Shown: positions 50,626 to 62,100, counted from the stretch's first letter. The stretch is 64,000 bases of DNA from Streptomyces sp. NBC_01241 (GCF_041435435.1 NZ_CP108494.1:1956501-2020500); one strand, 5' to 3'. The notes: generated from the letters alone by a model not told the origin. Translations and numbers: made by a program.

Positions 50626-52158
50626 TTGTCTGGTGTTCCCGGAGCCAACCCGCTTCGTGACCCCCAGGACCGACGGCTCCCGCGCATCGCGGGACCGTCG
50701 GGTCTGGTGATCTTTGGTGTCACGGGCGATTTGTCCCGTAAAAAGCTGATGCCCGCCGTCTACGACCTGGCCAATCGCGGCCTGCTGCCGCCGGGCTTCT
50801 CCCTCATCGGTTTCGCGCGCCGCGAGTGGCACGACGAGGACTTCACACAGGAGGTCCACGACGCCGTCAAGCAGCACGCCCGTACGCCGTTCCGTGAAGA
50901 GGTCTGGCAGCAGCTCATCCAGGGGATGCGCTTCGTCCAGGGCAACTTCGACGACGACGACGCCTTCGAGACGCTGAAGGCGACGATCCAGGAGCTGGAC
51001 AAGGCACAGGGCACGGGAGGCAACTTCGCCTTCTATCTGTCCGTGCCGCCGAAGTTCTTCCCCAAGGTCGTCCAGCAGCTCAAGAAGCACGGGCTCGCGG
51101 ACCAGAAGGAGGGTTCCTGGCGGCGTGCCGTCATCGAGAAGCCCTTCGGCCACGATCTGAAGAGCGCACAGGAGCTCAACCAGATCGTGCACGACGTGTT
51201 CCCGCCCAACGAGGTCTTCCGGATCGACCACTACCTGGGCAAGGAAACGGTCCAGAACATCCTGGCGCTGCGGTTCGCCAACACGATGTTCGAGCCGATC
51301 TGGAACAGGTCGTACGTCGACCACGTCCAGATCACGATGGCCGAGGACATCGGCATCGGCGGCCGGGCCGGCTACTACGACGGCATCGGCGCCGCCCGCG
51401 ACGTCATCCAGAACCACCTGCTCCAGCTGCTGGCACTGACGGCCATGGAGGAGCCCGGCTCCTTCCACCCGAAGGCCCTGGTCGCCGAGAAGCTCAAGGT
51501 GCTCACGGCGGTGGAACTGCCGGACGACCTGGGCAAGCACACGGTGCGCGGCCAGTACGCGCGCGCCTGGCAGGGCGGCGAGGAGGTCCTCGGCTATCTG
51601 GAGGAGGACGGCATCGACCCCAAGTCGACGACCGACACCTTCGCCGCGATCAAGCTGACGATCAACAACCGCCGCTGGGCGGGCGTGCCGTTCTACCTCC
51701 GTACCGGAAAGCGGCTCGGCCGCCGCGTCACGGAGATCGCGGTCGTCTTCAAGCGCGCCCCGTATCTGCCCTTCGAGTCCGGTGCGACGGAGGAGCTGGG
51801 CGGCAACGCCCTGGTCATCCGGGTCCAGCCGGACGAGGGCGTGACCGTGCGGTTCGGCTCCAAGGTGCCCGGCACCTCGATGGAGGTCCGGGACGTCACG
51901 ATGGACTTCGCGTACGGCGAGTCCTTCACGGAGTCCAGCCCGGAGGCGTACGAGCGGCTCATCCTCGATGTGCTGCTCGGCGACGCCAACCTGTTCCCGC
52001 GGCACCAGGAGGTCGAACTCTCCTGGAACATCCTCGACCCGATCGAGGAGTACTGGGACAAGCACGGCAAGCCCGCGCAGTACCCGGCGGGCACCTGGGG
52101 CCCGGCCGAGGCGGACGAGATGCTCGCACGAGACGGACGGAGCTGGCGTCGGCCATGA
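50626..52158 (+). CDS. zwf: glucose-6-phosphate dehydrogenase
   Basis: A 510-residue Zwf. The NADP loop is VIFGVTGDLSRKKL, the substrate and catalytic motif is FRIDHYLGKETVQN, and the second site is RTGKRLGRRV. The TTG at 50626 has GGAGGG nine bases upstream and gives the usual NPLRDPQDRRLPRI beginning. First oxidative step of the pentose phosphate pathway, with OpcA encoded in overlap. Confidence 0.95.
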   Translation: MSGVPGANPLRDPQDRRLPRIAGPSGLVIFGVTGDLSRKKLMPAVYDLANRGLLPPGFSLIGFARREWHDEDFTQEVHDAVKQHARTPFREEVWQQLIQGMRFVQGNFDDDDAFETLKATIQELDKAQGTGGNFAFYLSVPPKFFPKVVQQLKKHGLADQKEGSWRRAVIEKPFGHDLKSAQELNQIVHDVFPPNEVFRIDHYLGKETVQNILALRFANTMFEPIWNRSYVDHVQITMAEDIGIGGRAGYYDGIGAARDVIQNHLLQLLALTAMEEPGSFHPKALVAEKLKVLTAVELPDDLGKHTVRGQYARAWQGGEEVLGYLEEDGIDPKSTTDTFAAIKLTINNRRWAGVPFYLRTGKRLGRRVTEIAVVFKRAPYLPFESGATEELGGNALVIRVQPDEGVTVRFGSKVPGTSMEVRDVTMDFAYGESFTESSPEAYERLILDVLLGDANLFPRHQEVELSWNILDPIEEYWDKHGKPAQYPAGTWGPAEADEMLARDGRSWRRP

Positions 52159-53204
52159 AGATCGATCTCACGGAGACCACTTCCAGCAAGATCAACCAGG
52201 CGCTGGTGTCGGCCCGCCGGGCCATCGGTACCCCGGCCATCGGCATGGTGCTGACCCTGGTCATCGTCACCGACGAGGAGAACGCGTACGACGCGCTCAA
52301 GTCGGCCGGCGACGCCTCGCGCGAGCACCCCTCGCGGATCATCGCGGTGATCAAGCGGGTCAGCCGTTCGCCGCGCAGCCGCCGGGACGCCCGGCTCGAC
52401 GCCGAGGTGCGGGTCGGCTCCGACGCGGGCACCGGCGAGACCGTCGTCCTGCGTCTCCACGGCGAGCTGGCCAACCACGCCCAGTCGGTGGTCCTGCCGC
52501 TGCTGCTGCCGGACGCCCCGGTCGTGGTCTGGTGGCCCGAGGACGCACCCGACGACCCGGCGAAGGACCCGCTGGGCGCGCTCGCCCAGCGCCGGATCAC
52601 GGACGCGTACTCCTCGGAGCACCCGAGCGACGAACTCGCGGTCCGCGCCCGGTCGTACACCCCGGGCGACACCGATCTGGCCTGGACCCGCATCACGCCG
52701 TGGCGCTCGATGCTCGCCGCCGCGCTCGACCAGCAGCACGTCGAGGTCGTCGCGGCGACGGTCGAGGGCGAGTCGGAGAACCCAAGCTGTGAGCTGCTCG
52801 CCATGTGGCTCGCCGACCGGCTCAAGGTTCCGGTGGAGCGCACCCAGTCCGACGGCCCCGGTCTGACGGCCGTGCGGATGGCGACCAAGAACGGTGTCAT
52901 CGTCCTGGACCGGCCGGACGGTTCGCTGGCCACGCTCTCGATGCAGGGCCAGCCCGACCGTGCGGTGGCGCTCAAGCGGCGGGAAACCTCCGAGCTGCTC
53001 GCCGAGGAGCTGCGGCGCCTGGACCCGGACAACACCTATGAGGCGACGGTGAAGTTCGGCGTGGAGAAGCTCGGCGGACCGGCGGCGCAGAAGCCTGCCG
53101 AGCCCAAGTCCACCGAGCCCAAGTCCACCGAACCGAAGTCCGGCGGGACCGCCGCCCCGGCCGCCGCCAAGAAGACGGCGGCCAAGAAGGCGGCGACGAA
53201 GTGA
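52155..53204 (+). CDS. opcA: glucose-6-phosphate dehydrogenase assembly protein OpcA
   Basis: A 349-residue OpcA. It begins MKIDLTETTSSKINQALVS and has ENPSCELLAMWLADRL and the Trp-rich VVWWPEDAPDDPAKDPLG. The C-terminal 45 residues form a low-complexity tail with three EPKST repeats and a Lys/Ala end. OpcA aids assembly and redox control of Zwf. ATGA overlap with zwf and GTGA overlap with pgl. Confidence 0.93.
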   Translation: MKIDLTETTSSKINQALVSARRAIGTPAIGMVLTLVIVTDEENAYDALKSAGDASREHPSRIIAVIKRVSRSPRSRRDARLDAEVRVGSDAGTGETVVLRLHGELANHAQSVVLPLLLPDAPVVVWWPEDAPDDPAKDPLGALAQRRITDAYSSEHPSDELAVRARSYTPGDTDLAWTRITPWRSMLAAALDQQHVEVVAATVEGESENPSCELLAMWLADRLKVPVERTQSDGPGLTAVRMATKNGVIVLDRPDGSLATLSMQGQPDRAVALKRRETSELLAEELRRLDPDNTYEATVKFGVEKLGGPAAQKPAEPKSTEPKSTEPKSGGTAAPAAAKKTAAKKAATK

Positions 53205-53983
53205 GTGTCCCTCAGCTTGTCGTGCACCGCGACAAGGAGCTGATGGCGCAGGCCGCCGCGGCCCGGCTGATCACGAGGGTCGTGGACGCCCAGGCCGCCC
53301 GGGGCTACGCCTCGGTGGTCCTCACCGGCGGGCGCAACGGCAACGGCCTGCTGGCCGCCCTCGCCGCCGCGCCCGCCCGGGACGCGATCGACTGGTCGCG
53401 GCTCGATCTGTGGTGGGGCGACGAGCGGTTCCTGCCGGAAGGCCATCCGGAGCGCAATGTCACGCAGGCCCGCGAGGCCCTGCTCGACTCGGTGCCGCTG
53501 ACCCCGTCCCGGGTGCACGCGATGCCCGCCTCGGACGGCCCCTGCGGCAATGACGCCGACGCGGCCGCCGCCACGTACGCCGGGGAACTGGCCGCGGCGG
53601 CCGGTCCGGAGGACCACGGTCCGGTGCCGACGTTCGATGTGCTGATGCTGGGCGTCGGCCCGGACACGCATGTCGCGTCGCTCTTCCCGGAACTGCCCGC
53701 GATACGGGAGACCGAGCGCACCGTCGTCGGTGTGCACGGCGCCCCCAAGCCGCCGCCCACCCGGGTCTCGCTCACGCTGCCCGCGATCCGGGCGGCGCGC
53801 GAGGTGTGGCTGCTCGCCGCGGGTGAGGACAAGGCGGAGGCCGCGGAGATCGCGCTCTCGGGTGCCGGGGAGATCCAGGCCCCGGCGGCCGGTGCGTACG
53901 GACGCAGCCGCACCCTGTGGCTGCTGGACGCGGCGGCGGCCTCGCGGCTGCCGCGTGCGCTGTATCCGCCGGCCTCTCCCTGA
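53201..53983 (+). CDS. pgl: 6-phosphogluconolactonase
   Basis: A 260-residue lactonase that hydrolyses the Zwf product. Signature segments are VVLTGGRNGNGLLA, RLDLWWGDERFLPEGHPERN and VLMLGVGPDTHVASLFP. Last gene of the operon, started by GTG in the opcA stop. Gene also known as devB. Confidence 0.92.
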   Translation: MSVPQLVVHRDKELMAQAAAARLITRVVDAQAARGYASVVLTGGRNGNGLLAALAAAPARDAIDWSRLDLWWGDERFLPEGHPERNVTQAREALLDSVPLTPSRVHAMPASDGPCGNDADAAAATYAGELAAAAGPEDHGPVPTFDVLMLGVGPDTHVASLFPELPAIRETERTVVGVHGAPKPPPTRVSLTLPAIRAAREVWLLAAGEDKAEAAEIALSGAGEIQAPAAGAYGRSRTLWLLDAAAASRLPRALYPPASP

Positions 53984-54006
53984 GTGGCCGTCAGTACCGT
54001 TGCGTC

Positions 54007-54041
54007 CGGGCCCGGTTCGCTCCTCGGAGCGGCCGGGCCCG
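54007..54041 (+). terminator. two-part hairpin after pgl
   Basis: CGGGCCCG (54007-54014) pairs with CGGGCCCG (54034-54041), and inside CGCTCC pairs with GGAGCG. It ends the pentose phosphate operon 24 bp after its last stop. Confidence 0.78.
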
Positions 54042-54161
54042 CGGCATGAAAGGGCGGGGAGCCGGGCGCGCCGTCCCCCGACGCCCCGGATGTCGTGGCG
54101 CCGGCCGGCACCGGGGCAGCTGATTCCGCGTCATCGGCGCGACGCACGGCCCCTCCAGCGC

Positions 54162-55721
54162 TCATCCGGCCGCCGGGGTGCGCTCCAGGAAGGGTTCCAG
54201 CAGGCCCGGGACCGCCTGCGAGGCGAAGTCGAGGCCCTCGCTCGCGTCCGCGTCGTACGCCGTGTACGCGCCCGCTCCCGCGGCCGTCGTCGCGGTGAGA
54301 CTCAGCACGCCTGACCGCCGCTGGAAGTACGTCTGCCGGACCGTCCAGCCGATGACCCCGGCCCGCTCCAGCGCGGCGGTCGAGCGCCGGACCGTGCCCG
54401 AGCGGACCACCAGGTAGTCGCCGCTGAGGCCATGTCCCAGACCGCGGTACGCGTCAAGGGCCACGAACACCCCCAGAGGCAGCCCCACGGCCGCGCAGCC
54501 GAGCGCGGTCCAGAGCAGTACGGGGGTCACCAGCACGCCGAGCACGGCCTGGACGGCCACGGGGACGACGACGGCCCAGAACGCCCGGCGCAGCCGCCGG
54601 CCGCGGGCCGCGACGGGGTGCCCGGTCAGCGGGGCGCCCGTCGGGGACGTGGTCGCGCGCAGGACGTCGGCGGCCACCGTGTCGGCGACGGGCCGGGGTG
54701 CGGCGGGCAGCAGGGTGTTGTGGTCGCCGTGCTGCTCCTCGTCGTCCTTGGCCAGTCCGGTGGTGATCGCGTCGACGCGGGCGGCGCCGAAGAGCCGGAT
54801 GCCGAACGGTTCGACGAGGTCGACTCCGCGCAGCCGCCGCTCCTCGATGGAGACGGACCGGGAGGTCAGCAGGCCGCGCCGGATGCGCAGGGTGCCACCG
54901 AGTTCGCGCTCCAGCCGGTAGCCCCACCACATCTCGACCCACAGGCCGAGCGCACCGACGACACCGGCCGCCACAGCCGCGACGGCGAGGATCACGATCA
55001 TGGCCGTCAGCGAGGTGTCACGGAACCGGTCGCCGACCCAGTCGATCACCTGCCCCTGCGCCCCGAACCAGTCGCTGACCTGCATCACCGCACCGACCGC
55101 CGCGCCGCCGAGTGCGGGGGCCACGAACGAGACCGGTGCGTAACGGATCCAGCGCGGGTCGAGGGCGACGAGTTCGCCCTCGCGATGCGTGCCCGGGGTG
55201 CCGGTGGCCGTACGCTCCAGCAGTTCGCGGCGGAGCCGTTCACCCTCGGCCCTGGGAACCGGGTCCAGTTCCAGGGTGGATTCGCCGCCGGAGCGCTCAC
55301 CGGTGCCGATACGGACGGTCACCAGGCCGAGGACCCGTTGGAGCGGATGGGCGGTGAGGTCGACGCTGCGGATGCGTTCACGGGCCAGTGAGCGCTTCTT
55401 GACCAGGAACAGGCCGGTGTGGAGCTCGACCCGTTCGATGCCGACGCGGTAGCGGGTGCGGCGCCACCGTACGTAGTCGCCGGCCGCGGCGGAACCGATC
55501 AGCAGGAGCGCGCCGGCCAGCACCCACGCGACCGCGTGCCCGAGGCCGAACCGCCCGGAGAGCCCGAGCGTGGTGGGCGCGGCCGCACCGGCCGCCACTC
55601 CGACCGTGACGAGTGCACTGACGAGGACCGTACGCCGGTCCAGCCGCCGCCAGTCGGTGTCGGGGCCGGTGGCGCGGTCGTCGTCCCCGGCGTCCGGGGA
55701 GACGACCGCCTCGGCGCTCAT
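54162..55721 (-). CDS. PH-domain membrane protein (YdbT-like)
   Basis: A 519-residue membrane protein with bacterial PH (bPH2) domains between helix pairs. WWGYRLERELGGTLRIRRGLL and VSIEERRLRGVDLVEPFGIRLF are typical of this family, and a first copy is RTRYRVGIERVELHTGLFLV to RSVDLTAHPLQRVLGLVTV. Its ATG overlaps the stop of a smaller PH protein. The pair corresponds to YdbS/YdbT of Bacillus, linked to resistance to some antimicrobial compounds. Function here is inferred. Confidence 0.85.
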   Translation of the reverse strand: MSAEAVVSPDAGDDDRATGPDTDWRRLDRRTVLVSALVTVGVAAGAAAPTTLGLSGRFGLGHAVAWVLAGALLLIGSAAAGDYVRWRRTRYRVGIERVELHTGLFLVKKRSLARERIRSVDLTAHPLQRVLGLVTVRIGTGERSGGESTLELDPVPRAEGERLRRELLERTATGTPGTHREGELVALDPRWIRYAPVSFVAPALGGAAVGAVMQVSDWFGAQGQVIDWVGDRFRDTSLTAMIVILAVAAVAAGVVGALGLWVEMWWGYRLERELGGTLRIRRGLLTSRSVSIEERRLRGVDLVEPFGIRLFGAARVDAITTGLAKDDEEQHGDHNTLLPAAPRPVADTVAADVLRATTSPTGAPLTGHPVAARGRRLRRAFWAVVVPVAVQAVLGVLVTPVLLWTALGCAAVGLPLGVFVALDAYRGLGHGLSGDYLVVRSGTVRRSTAALERAGVIGWTVRQTYFQRRSGVLSLTATTAAGAGAYTAYDADASEGLDFASQAVPGLLEPFLERTPAAG

Positions 55722-56221
55722 GTGGCGTCCCCGGGGGTGTCCTGGGTGATCCGGGTCAGCCGCTCGGCCAGCTCGGCCGCCAGCTCGTGGCCCAGTCCCT
55801 CGATCCGGACCGCGCCCTTGGACGATGCGGTGGTCACGGTGACCGTGGCGAGCCGGTAGAGCTGTTCGAGCGGGCCGCGGACGGTGTCCACGGTCTGGAT
55901 GCGGGACATCGGGGCGATCCGCCACTCCTGTCGCAGGACGCCGGTTCTGACGTACACCGCTTCGTCGGTGACCTCCCAGCGATGAGTGCGGAACCACCAG
56001 AGGGGGAAGAGGACGGCGCAGCCGATGCCGAGGACCGCGAGGATCGCGGCGGGCAGCAGCAGCCAGAACCGGGCGGGCTCGATGAGCACGCCGAGCACCG
56101 CCAGGACGGCCACCGGCGCCGCGGTCAGCAGCAGCCACTGGGCCCGCCACCAGCCGACGGCCCGCGCGTCCAGAGTGTTGCTGGGCGGCCTCAGCCGCAC
56201 CGTCCGCTCCCCCGTGGTCAT
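55718..56221 (-). CDS. PH-domain membrane protein (YdbS-like)
   Basis: A 167-residue membrane protein with two helices near the N-terminus (WLLLTAAPVAVLAVLGVL and FWLLLPAAILAVLGIGC) and one PH domain, HRWEVTDEAVYVRTGVL to MSRIQTVDTVRGPLEQLYRL. It starts four bases after the pgi stop and overlaps the next PH gene, so the three are one operon. It probably forms a complex with the larger partner. Confidence 0.87.
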   Translation of the reverse strand: MTTGERTVRLRPPSNTLDARAVGWWRAQWLLLTAAPVAVLAVLGVLIEPARFWLLLPAAILAVLGIGCAVLFPLWWFRTHRWEVTDEAVYVRTGVLRQEWRIAPMSRIQTVDTVRGPLEQLYRLATVTVTTASSKGAVRIEGLGHELAAELAERLTRITQDTPGDAT

Positions 56222-56225
56222 CGGC

Positions 56226-57878
56226 TCAGCGCCCCCTGCGGGCGCGGTATGCCGTAACGAGTGCGGCGGTCGAGCTGTCCAGCTGCTCGCCCCCCTTGCC
56301 TTCGGTCAGCACCGGCTCGATCTTCTTGGCCAGGACCTTGCCGAGCTCGACGCCCCACTGGTCGAAGGAGTCGATGTTCCAGATGGCGCCCTGGACGAAG
56401 ACCTTGTGCTCGTACAGCGCGATCAGCTGGCCGAGGACGGACGGCGTCAGCCGGTCGGCGAGGATCGTCGTCGTCGGGTGGTTGCCCTGGAAAGTCTTGT
56501 GCGGCACCAGTTCCTCGGCGACGCCCTCGGCGCGGACCTCGTCCGGCGTCTTGCCGAAGGCCAGCGCCTGGGTCTGGGCGAAGAAGTTGGCCATCAGCAG
56601 GTCGTGCTGGGCGACGAGACCGGGCAGCAGGTCGGCGACGGGCTCGGCAAAGCCGATGAAGTCGGCCGGGATGACCTTGGTGCCCTGGTGGATGAGCTGG
56701 TAATAGGCGTGCTGCCCGTTGGTGCCGGGGGTGCCCCAGACGACCGGTCCGGTCTGCCAGTCGACCGGATTGCCGTCCCGGTCCACGGACTTGCCGTTGG
56801 ACTCCATGTCCAGCTGCTGCAAGTACGCGGTGAACTTGGACAGGTAGTGGCTGTACGGCAGCACGGCATGCGACTGGGCGTCGAAGAAGGCGCCGTACCA
56901 GACGCCCAACAAGCCCAGCAGCAGCGGGACGTTGTCCTCGGCGGGAGCGGTGCGGAAGTGTTCGTCGACGAGGTGGAAGCCGTCGAGCATCTCGCGGAAC
57001 CGGTCCGGGCCGACGGCGATCATCAGCGAGAGGCCGATGGCGGAGTCGTAGGAGTAGCGGCCGCCGACCCAGTCCCAGAACTCGAACATGTTGGCGGTGT
57101 CGATGCCGAAGTCCGCGACCTTCTCGGCGTTGGTGGACAGCGCCACGAAGTGCTTGGCAACCGCGTCCTGACCGGCCCTCAGACCGGTCAGGAGCCAGTT
57201 GCGGGCCGAGGTGGCGTTGGTGATGGTCTCGATCGTGGTGAAGGTCTTCGACGCGATGACGAAGAGCGTCTCGGCCGGGTCGAGATCGCGCACGGCCTCG
57301 TGGAGGTCGGCGCCGTCGACGTTCGACACGAAGCGAACGGTGAGCGAGCGGTCCGTGAAGGAGCGCAGCACCTCGTACGCCATGGCGGGGCCGAGATCGG
57401 AGCCGCCGATGCCGATGTTGACGATGTTCTTGATGCGCTTACCGGTATGACCGGTCCACTCCCCCGACCTGATGCGGTCGGAGAAGGCCGCCATCCTGTC
57501 GAGCACGGCGTGCACGGCCGGCACCACGTTCTCGCCGTCGACCTCGATCACCGCATCACGCGGGGCGCGCAGCGCAGTGTGCAGGACGGCGCGGCCCTCG
57601 GTGGTGTTGATCTTCTCCCCGCGGAACATCGCGTCCCGCAGCTCCGCCACCCCGGTGGCCTCTGCGAGCTCACGCAGCAGCCGGAGCGTCTCGTCGGTGA
57701 CCAGGTGCTTGGAGTAGTCGACGTACAGATCGCCGACCCGGAGCGTGTATCCGGTGCCGCGCTCCGGATCGTCCGCGAAGAGCTGCCGCAGATGGGTGGT
57801 CCCGAACTGCTCGCGGTGCTTGCCCAGAGCGGTCCACTCGGGCGTCTGGTTGAGCCTGGTTCGGCTTGGTGTATTCAT
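56226..57878 (-). CDS. pgi: glucose-6-phosphate isomerase
   Basis: A 550-residue Pgi of the long bacterial type. [40 protein letters not shown] and the Glu in [18 protein letters not shown] are seen. It links glycolysis with the pentose phosphate genes encoded beside it. The ATG at 57878 has only a weak ribosome site. Confidence 0.94.
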   Translation of the reverse strand: MNTPSRTRLNQTPEWTALGKHREQFGTTHLRQLFADDPERGTGYTLRVGDLYVDYSKHLVTDETLRLLRELAEATGVAELRDAMFRGEKINTTEGRAVLHTALRAPRDAVIEVDGENVVPAVHAVLDRMAAFSDRIRSGEWTGHTGKRIKNIVNIGIGGSDLGPAMAYEVLRSFTDRSLTVRFVSNVDGADLHEAVRDLDPAETLFVIASKTFTTIETITNATSARNWLLTGLRAGQDAVAKHFVALSTNAEKVADFGIDTANMFEFWDWVGGRYSYDSAIGLSLMIAVGPDRFREMLDGFHLVDEHFRTAPAEDNVPLLLGLLGVWYGAFFDAQSHAVLPYSHYLSKFTAYLQQLDMESNGKSVDRDGNPVDWQTGPVVWGTPGTNGQHAYYQLIHQGTKVIPADFIGFAEPVADLLPGLVAQHDLLMANFFAQTQALAFGKTPDEVRAEGVAEELVPHKTFQGNHPTTTILADRLTPSVLGQLIALYEHKVFVQGAIWNIDSFDQWGVELGKVLAKKIEPVLTEGKGGEQLDSSTAALVTAYRARRGR

Positions 57879-57991
57879 CCCGGATATCAGCCCACTTCTT
57901 CTCGTACCTGCAGATGCCCCGCTGCCCTTCCAACCTAATTGATCAGAAGGGCGGACGAGACGACGGCGAGCTGCGGCACGGCGAAAGCGGT

Positions 57992-58022
57992 CCGGCCGGG
58001 CACCTGTGAGGTGCCCGGCCGG
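57992..58022 (-). terminator. 14-bp perfect hairpin after rbpA
   Basis: CCGGCCGGGCACCT pairs fully with AGGTGCCCGGCCGG around GTG, 10 bp after the rbpA stop. Confidence 0.85.
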
Positions 58023-58032
58023 TGAACAACAA

Positions 58033-58368
58033 CTAGATCTCGCCCCGGAGTTTCGCCAGGGCCTCGGCGAGGATGGCCTCGCCGTCCGCATCGCTGCGCC
58101 GCTCACGTACGTACGCGAGGTGCGTCTTGTACGGCTCGGTGCGCGGCGGGTCCGGCGGGCTGTCCCGGTCCTGGCCGGCCGGGAAACCACAGCGCGGGCA
58201 GTCCCAGGTCTCCGGTACCTGCGCGTCACTGGCGAAGCTCGGCTGCGTCTCGTGCCCGTTCGAGCACCAGAAGGAGATGCGGAGGCGTGGTGCGGACTCG
58301 CCCCGCTCGGCCTCCCCCATCGGCCCCGCTCCGACCCGGCTTCCCCGGATCGCGTTGCCACTTGCCAC
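58033..58368 (-). CDS. rbpA: RNA polymerase-binding protein RbpA
   Basis: A 111-residue RbpA. The zinc-like ligands are WCSNGHE and [11 protein letters not shown], and the C-terminal sigma-binding helix region is [24 protein letters not shown] ([14 protein letters not shown]). It binds RNA polymerase with HrdB and supports open complex formation. GTG at 58368 with GGGAG upstream. A TAGACT -10 box with CTGGAC 17 bp upstream lies in the 109-bp gap before it. Confidence 0.94.
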   Translation of the reverse strand: MASGNAIRGSRVGAGPMGEAERGESAPRLRISFWCSNGHETQPSFASDAQVPETWDCPRCGFPAGQDRDSPPDPPRTEPYKTHLAYVRERRSDADGEAILAEALAKLRGEI

Positions 58369-58477
58369 GGTCGTAACTCCCTGCGTGATGGTGCTCGAAG
58401 ATGCCCCAGTCTACGTAAGGCCCAACGCGCGTCCAGTGAAAGGAGTTACACCCTCACCGGGAATCGCCTACGACGGG

Positions 58478-58714
58478 TCAGTTGTCCAGCTTGATCAGCA
58501 GACCAAGCACAACAATGCACGCGAACCAGGCCAGGCCGACGAAGACCGTGATCCGGTCGAGGTTCCGCTCGGCGACCGAGGAGCCGCCCACGGACGACTG
58601 CATACCGCCACCGAACATGTCGGAGAGGCCGCCGCCCTTGCCCTTGTGCATCAGCACCAGCAGCATCAGCAGCAGGCTGAAGACGATCAGGGCGATCTCG
58701 AACGCCAAAATCAC
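58478..58714 (-). CDS. secG: preprotein translocase subunit SecG
   Basis: A 78-residue SecG with two helices (FEIALIVFSLLLMLLVLM and RITVFVGLAWFACIVVLGLL) and the loop HKGKGGGLSDMFGGG. Part of the SecYEG channel. GTG start. It follows tpiA, as in many actinobacteria. Confidence 0.92.
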   Translation of the reverse strand: MILAFEIALIVFSLLLMLLVLMHKGKGGGLSDMFGGGMQSSVGGSSVAERNLDRITVFVGLAWFACIVVLGLLIKLDN

Positions 58715-58765
58715 GGCTGGTCCCTACTTTCCGGAATTCTCTGGACTGCATGTGCGAACAGCGGA

Positions 58766-58792
58766 GGCCGGGAGGCTATACCCTCCTCGGCC
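58766..58792 (-). terminator. hairpin between tpiA and secG
   Basis: GGCCGGGAGG pairs with CCTCCTCGGCC around CTATAC with one bulged base. It may end or attenuate the glycolytic transcript before secG. Confidence 0.5.
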
Positions 58793-58828
58793 CCCGCAAG
58801 GGTACGACGGATCCGCGCTACCGCATAC

Positions 58829-59605
58829 TCACTGGTCGCGGAAGCGGACGATCTTGACGAACTCGTCGGCGTCCAGTGCGGCGCCGCCGATCAGCGCGCC
58901 GTCCACGTCGGGCTTCGACATGATCTCGGCGACGTTCCCGGACTTCACGGAGCCGCCGTACTGGATACGGACCGCGTCGGCCAGGTCCTGGGAGTACAGC
59001 TCGGCGAGTCGGCTGCGGATCGCCCCGCAGACCTCCTGGGCGTCGTCGGCGCCGCAGACCTTGCCGGTCCCGATCGCCCAGACCGGCTCGTACGCGATCA
59101 CGATCGACTCGGCCAGCTCGGCGGGAACGTCCTTGAGACCGCCGTCGACCTGCGCAAGCGTGTGCGCGACATGGTTGCCCGCCTCGCGGACCTCCAGCTC
59201 CTCGCCGACACAGAGGATCGGGGTCAGGCCGTGCTTGAAGGCGGCCTTCACCTTGGCGTTGCAGAGCTCGTCGGTCTCGCCGTGGTACTGGCGGCGCTCG
59301 CTGTGGCCGACGGCGACATAGGTGCACTTCAGCTTGGCGAGCATCGGGCCGGAGATCTCACCGGTGTACGCGCCGGAGTCGTGCGCCGAGATGTCCTGGG
59401 CGCCGTACTTGATCTTCAGCTTGTCGCCTTCGATCAGCGTCTGGACGGAGCGCAGATCGGTGAAGGGCGGCAGGACGGCGACCTCTACGGCGTCGTAGTC
59501 CTTGTCGGTCAGCGCGAAGCCGAGCTTCTGGGTGTGGGCGATGGCCTCGAGGTGGTTGAGGTTCATCTTCCAGTTGCCCGCCATCAGCGGGGTACGGATG
59601 GTCAT
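58829..59605 (-). CDS. tpiA: triosephosphate isomerase
   Basis: A 258-residue TIM. GNWKMNL holds the catalytic Lys, [10 protein letters not shown] the His, and [11 protein letters not shown] the Glu. YGGSVKSGN binds phosphate. It lies six bases after pgk. Confidence 0.96.
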   Translation of the reverse strand: MTIRTPLMAGNWKMNLNHLEAIAHTQKLGFALTDKDYDAVEVAVLPPFTDLRSVQTLIEGDKLKIKYGAQDISAHDSGAYTGEISGPMLAKLKCTYVAVGHSERRQYHGETDELCNAKVKAAFKHGLTPILCVGEELEVREAGNHVAHTLAQVDGGLKDVPAELAESIVIAYEPVWAIGTGKVCGADDAQEVCGAIRSRLAELYSQDLADAVRIQYGGSVKSGNVAEIMSKPDVDGALIGGAALDADEFVKIVRFRDQ

Positions 59606-59611
59606 GAAAGG

Positions 59612-60823
59612 TCAGTCCTCCAGTGCGGCCAGGCCGGGAAGCGTCTTGCCCTCGAGGTATTCGAGGCTGGCGCCGCCACCGGTCGAGATGTGTCCGAATG
59701 CGTTCTCGTCGAAGCCCAGGATGCGGACGGCAGCGGCGGAGTCGCCACCACCGACCACACTGAAGCCCGAGGAGTCCACGAGGGCCTGGGCGACGGCCCG
59801 GGTGCCCTCGGCGTAGTCGGGGTGCTCGAAGACGCCCATCGGGCCGTTCCAGAAGACGGTGACGGCGTCGGCGAGCTTCGAGGCGTACAGCTTGTTGGTC
59901 TCGGGGCCGTTGTCCAGGCCCATGAAACCGACGGGGATCGCGTCCGCGGGTACGGTGCGGTGCTCGGTCGGCGCCTTGGTCCTGAGGTCCGGGAACTGCT
60001 CGGAGACCACGACGTCGACGGGGAGCACGAACTCCACGCCCTTCGCCTCGGCGCGCTCGAGGTACTCCAGCACCGCCGGGATCTGGTCCTCCTGGAGGAG
60101 GGAGCTGCCGACCTCGTGGCCCTGGGCCTTGAGGAAGGTGTACGCCATGCCGCCGCCGATGAGGATGCGGTCGGCGCGCTCCAGCAGGTGGTCGATCACG
60201 CCGAGCTTGTCGGAGACCTTCGAGCCGCCGAGCACGACGGCGTACGGGCGCTCGACGCTCTCGGTGAGCTTCTTCAGGACGCCGACCTCGGTGGCGATCA
60301 GGTCGCCGGCGGCGTGCGGCAGCCGGGCCGGGAGGTCGAACACCGAGGCGTGCTTGCGGTGTACGGCTCCGAAGCCGTCGCCCACGTACACATCGGCGAG
60401 TTCGGCGAGCCGGTCGGCGAACGCGCCGCGCTCGGCGTCGTCCTTCGACGTCTCACCGGGATTGAAGCGGAGATTCTCGATGACGGCGACCTTGCCGTCG
60501 GTGAGCGCGGCGACCGTGGCGCGGGCGGACTCGCCGACGGTATCGGTCGCGAACGCCACGTCCGCGCCGATGAGTTCACCGAGACGGGCGGCGGCGGGGG
60601 CCAGGGAGAAGGCGGGGTCCGGGGCACCCTTGGGGCGGCCCAGGTGCGAGGCGACAATGATCCGCGCACCGGCCGCGGCGAGCTTCTCCACGGTCGGCCG
60701 GACGGCGCGGATGCGGCCGTCGTCGGTGATGGTGGTGCCGCTCAGCGGCACGTTGAGGTCGGCGCGGACGAATACGCGCTTGCCGGTGACCCCTTCGGCG
60801 AGAAGTTCGTCGATCGTCTTCAT
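59612..60823 (-). CDS. pgk: phosphoglycerate kinase
   Basis: A 403-residue Pgk. [22 protein letters not shown], the two-domain hinge and the nucleotide segment [11 protein letters not shown] are present. AAGGAG lies before the ATG. Middle gene of gap-pgk-tpiA. Confidence 0.96.
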   Translation of the reverse strand: MKTIDELLAEGVTGKRVFVRADLNVPLSGTTITDDGRIRAVRPTVEKLAAAGARIIVASHLGRPKGAPDPAFSLAPAAARLGELIGADVAFATDTVGESARATVAALTDGKVAVIENLRFNPGETSKDDAERGAFADRLAELADVYVGDGFGAVHRKHASVFDLPARLPHAAGDLIATEVGVLKKLTESVERPYAVVLGGSKVSDKLGVIDHLLERADRILIGGGMAYTFLKAQGHEVGSSLLQEDQIPAVLEYLERAEAKGVEFVLPVDVVVSEQFPDLRTKAPTEHRTVPADAIPVGFMGLDNGPETNKLYASKLADAVTVFWNGPMGVFEHPDYAEGTRAVAQALVDSSGFSVVGGGDSAAAVRILGFDENAFGHISTGGGASLEYLEGKTLPGLAALED

Positions 60824-60859
60824 CTTGCTGGACTCCTTGAGAGGACGAGAGGGCATGCA

Positions 60860-60901
60860 ACGGGGCTCGAACGGCGCCGCGTTGCGCCTTTCGAGCCCCG
60901 T
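60860..60901 (-). terminator. 12-bp hairpin between gap and pgk
   Basis: ACGGGGCTCGAA pairs with TTCGAGCCCCGT around 18 bases that can pair further (GGCGC with GCGCC). It lies between two cotranscribed-looking genes, so it may act as a partial terminator or RNA processing site rather than a full stop. Confidence 0.6.
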
Positions 60902-60932
60902 GCTCACTTCGAGGTGCCTGCCGATCCGACGG

Positions 60933-61955
<1,023 letters not shown>

Positions 61956-62066
61956 TTAGGTACGCGGGGTTGCCCCCGGCGAGTTGTATGAGATGTCCCC
62001 GACCGCCTCCGACCCTACCTCTCCGATGGCCTCGGAGTGACATCGAGCAGGGCCGTACGAAGCGCC

Positions 62067-62100
62067 GAGGCCCGTACTCCGCGGTAGGAGTACGGGCCTC
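62067..62100 (-). terminator. 14-bp perfect hairpin after whiA
   Basis: GAGGCCCGTACTCC pairs fully with GGAGTACGGGCCTC around GCGGTA, 100 bp after the whiA stop. The 259-bp whiA-gap gap holds no other clear element. Confidence 0.82.
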
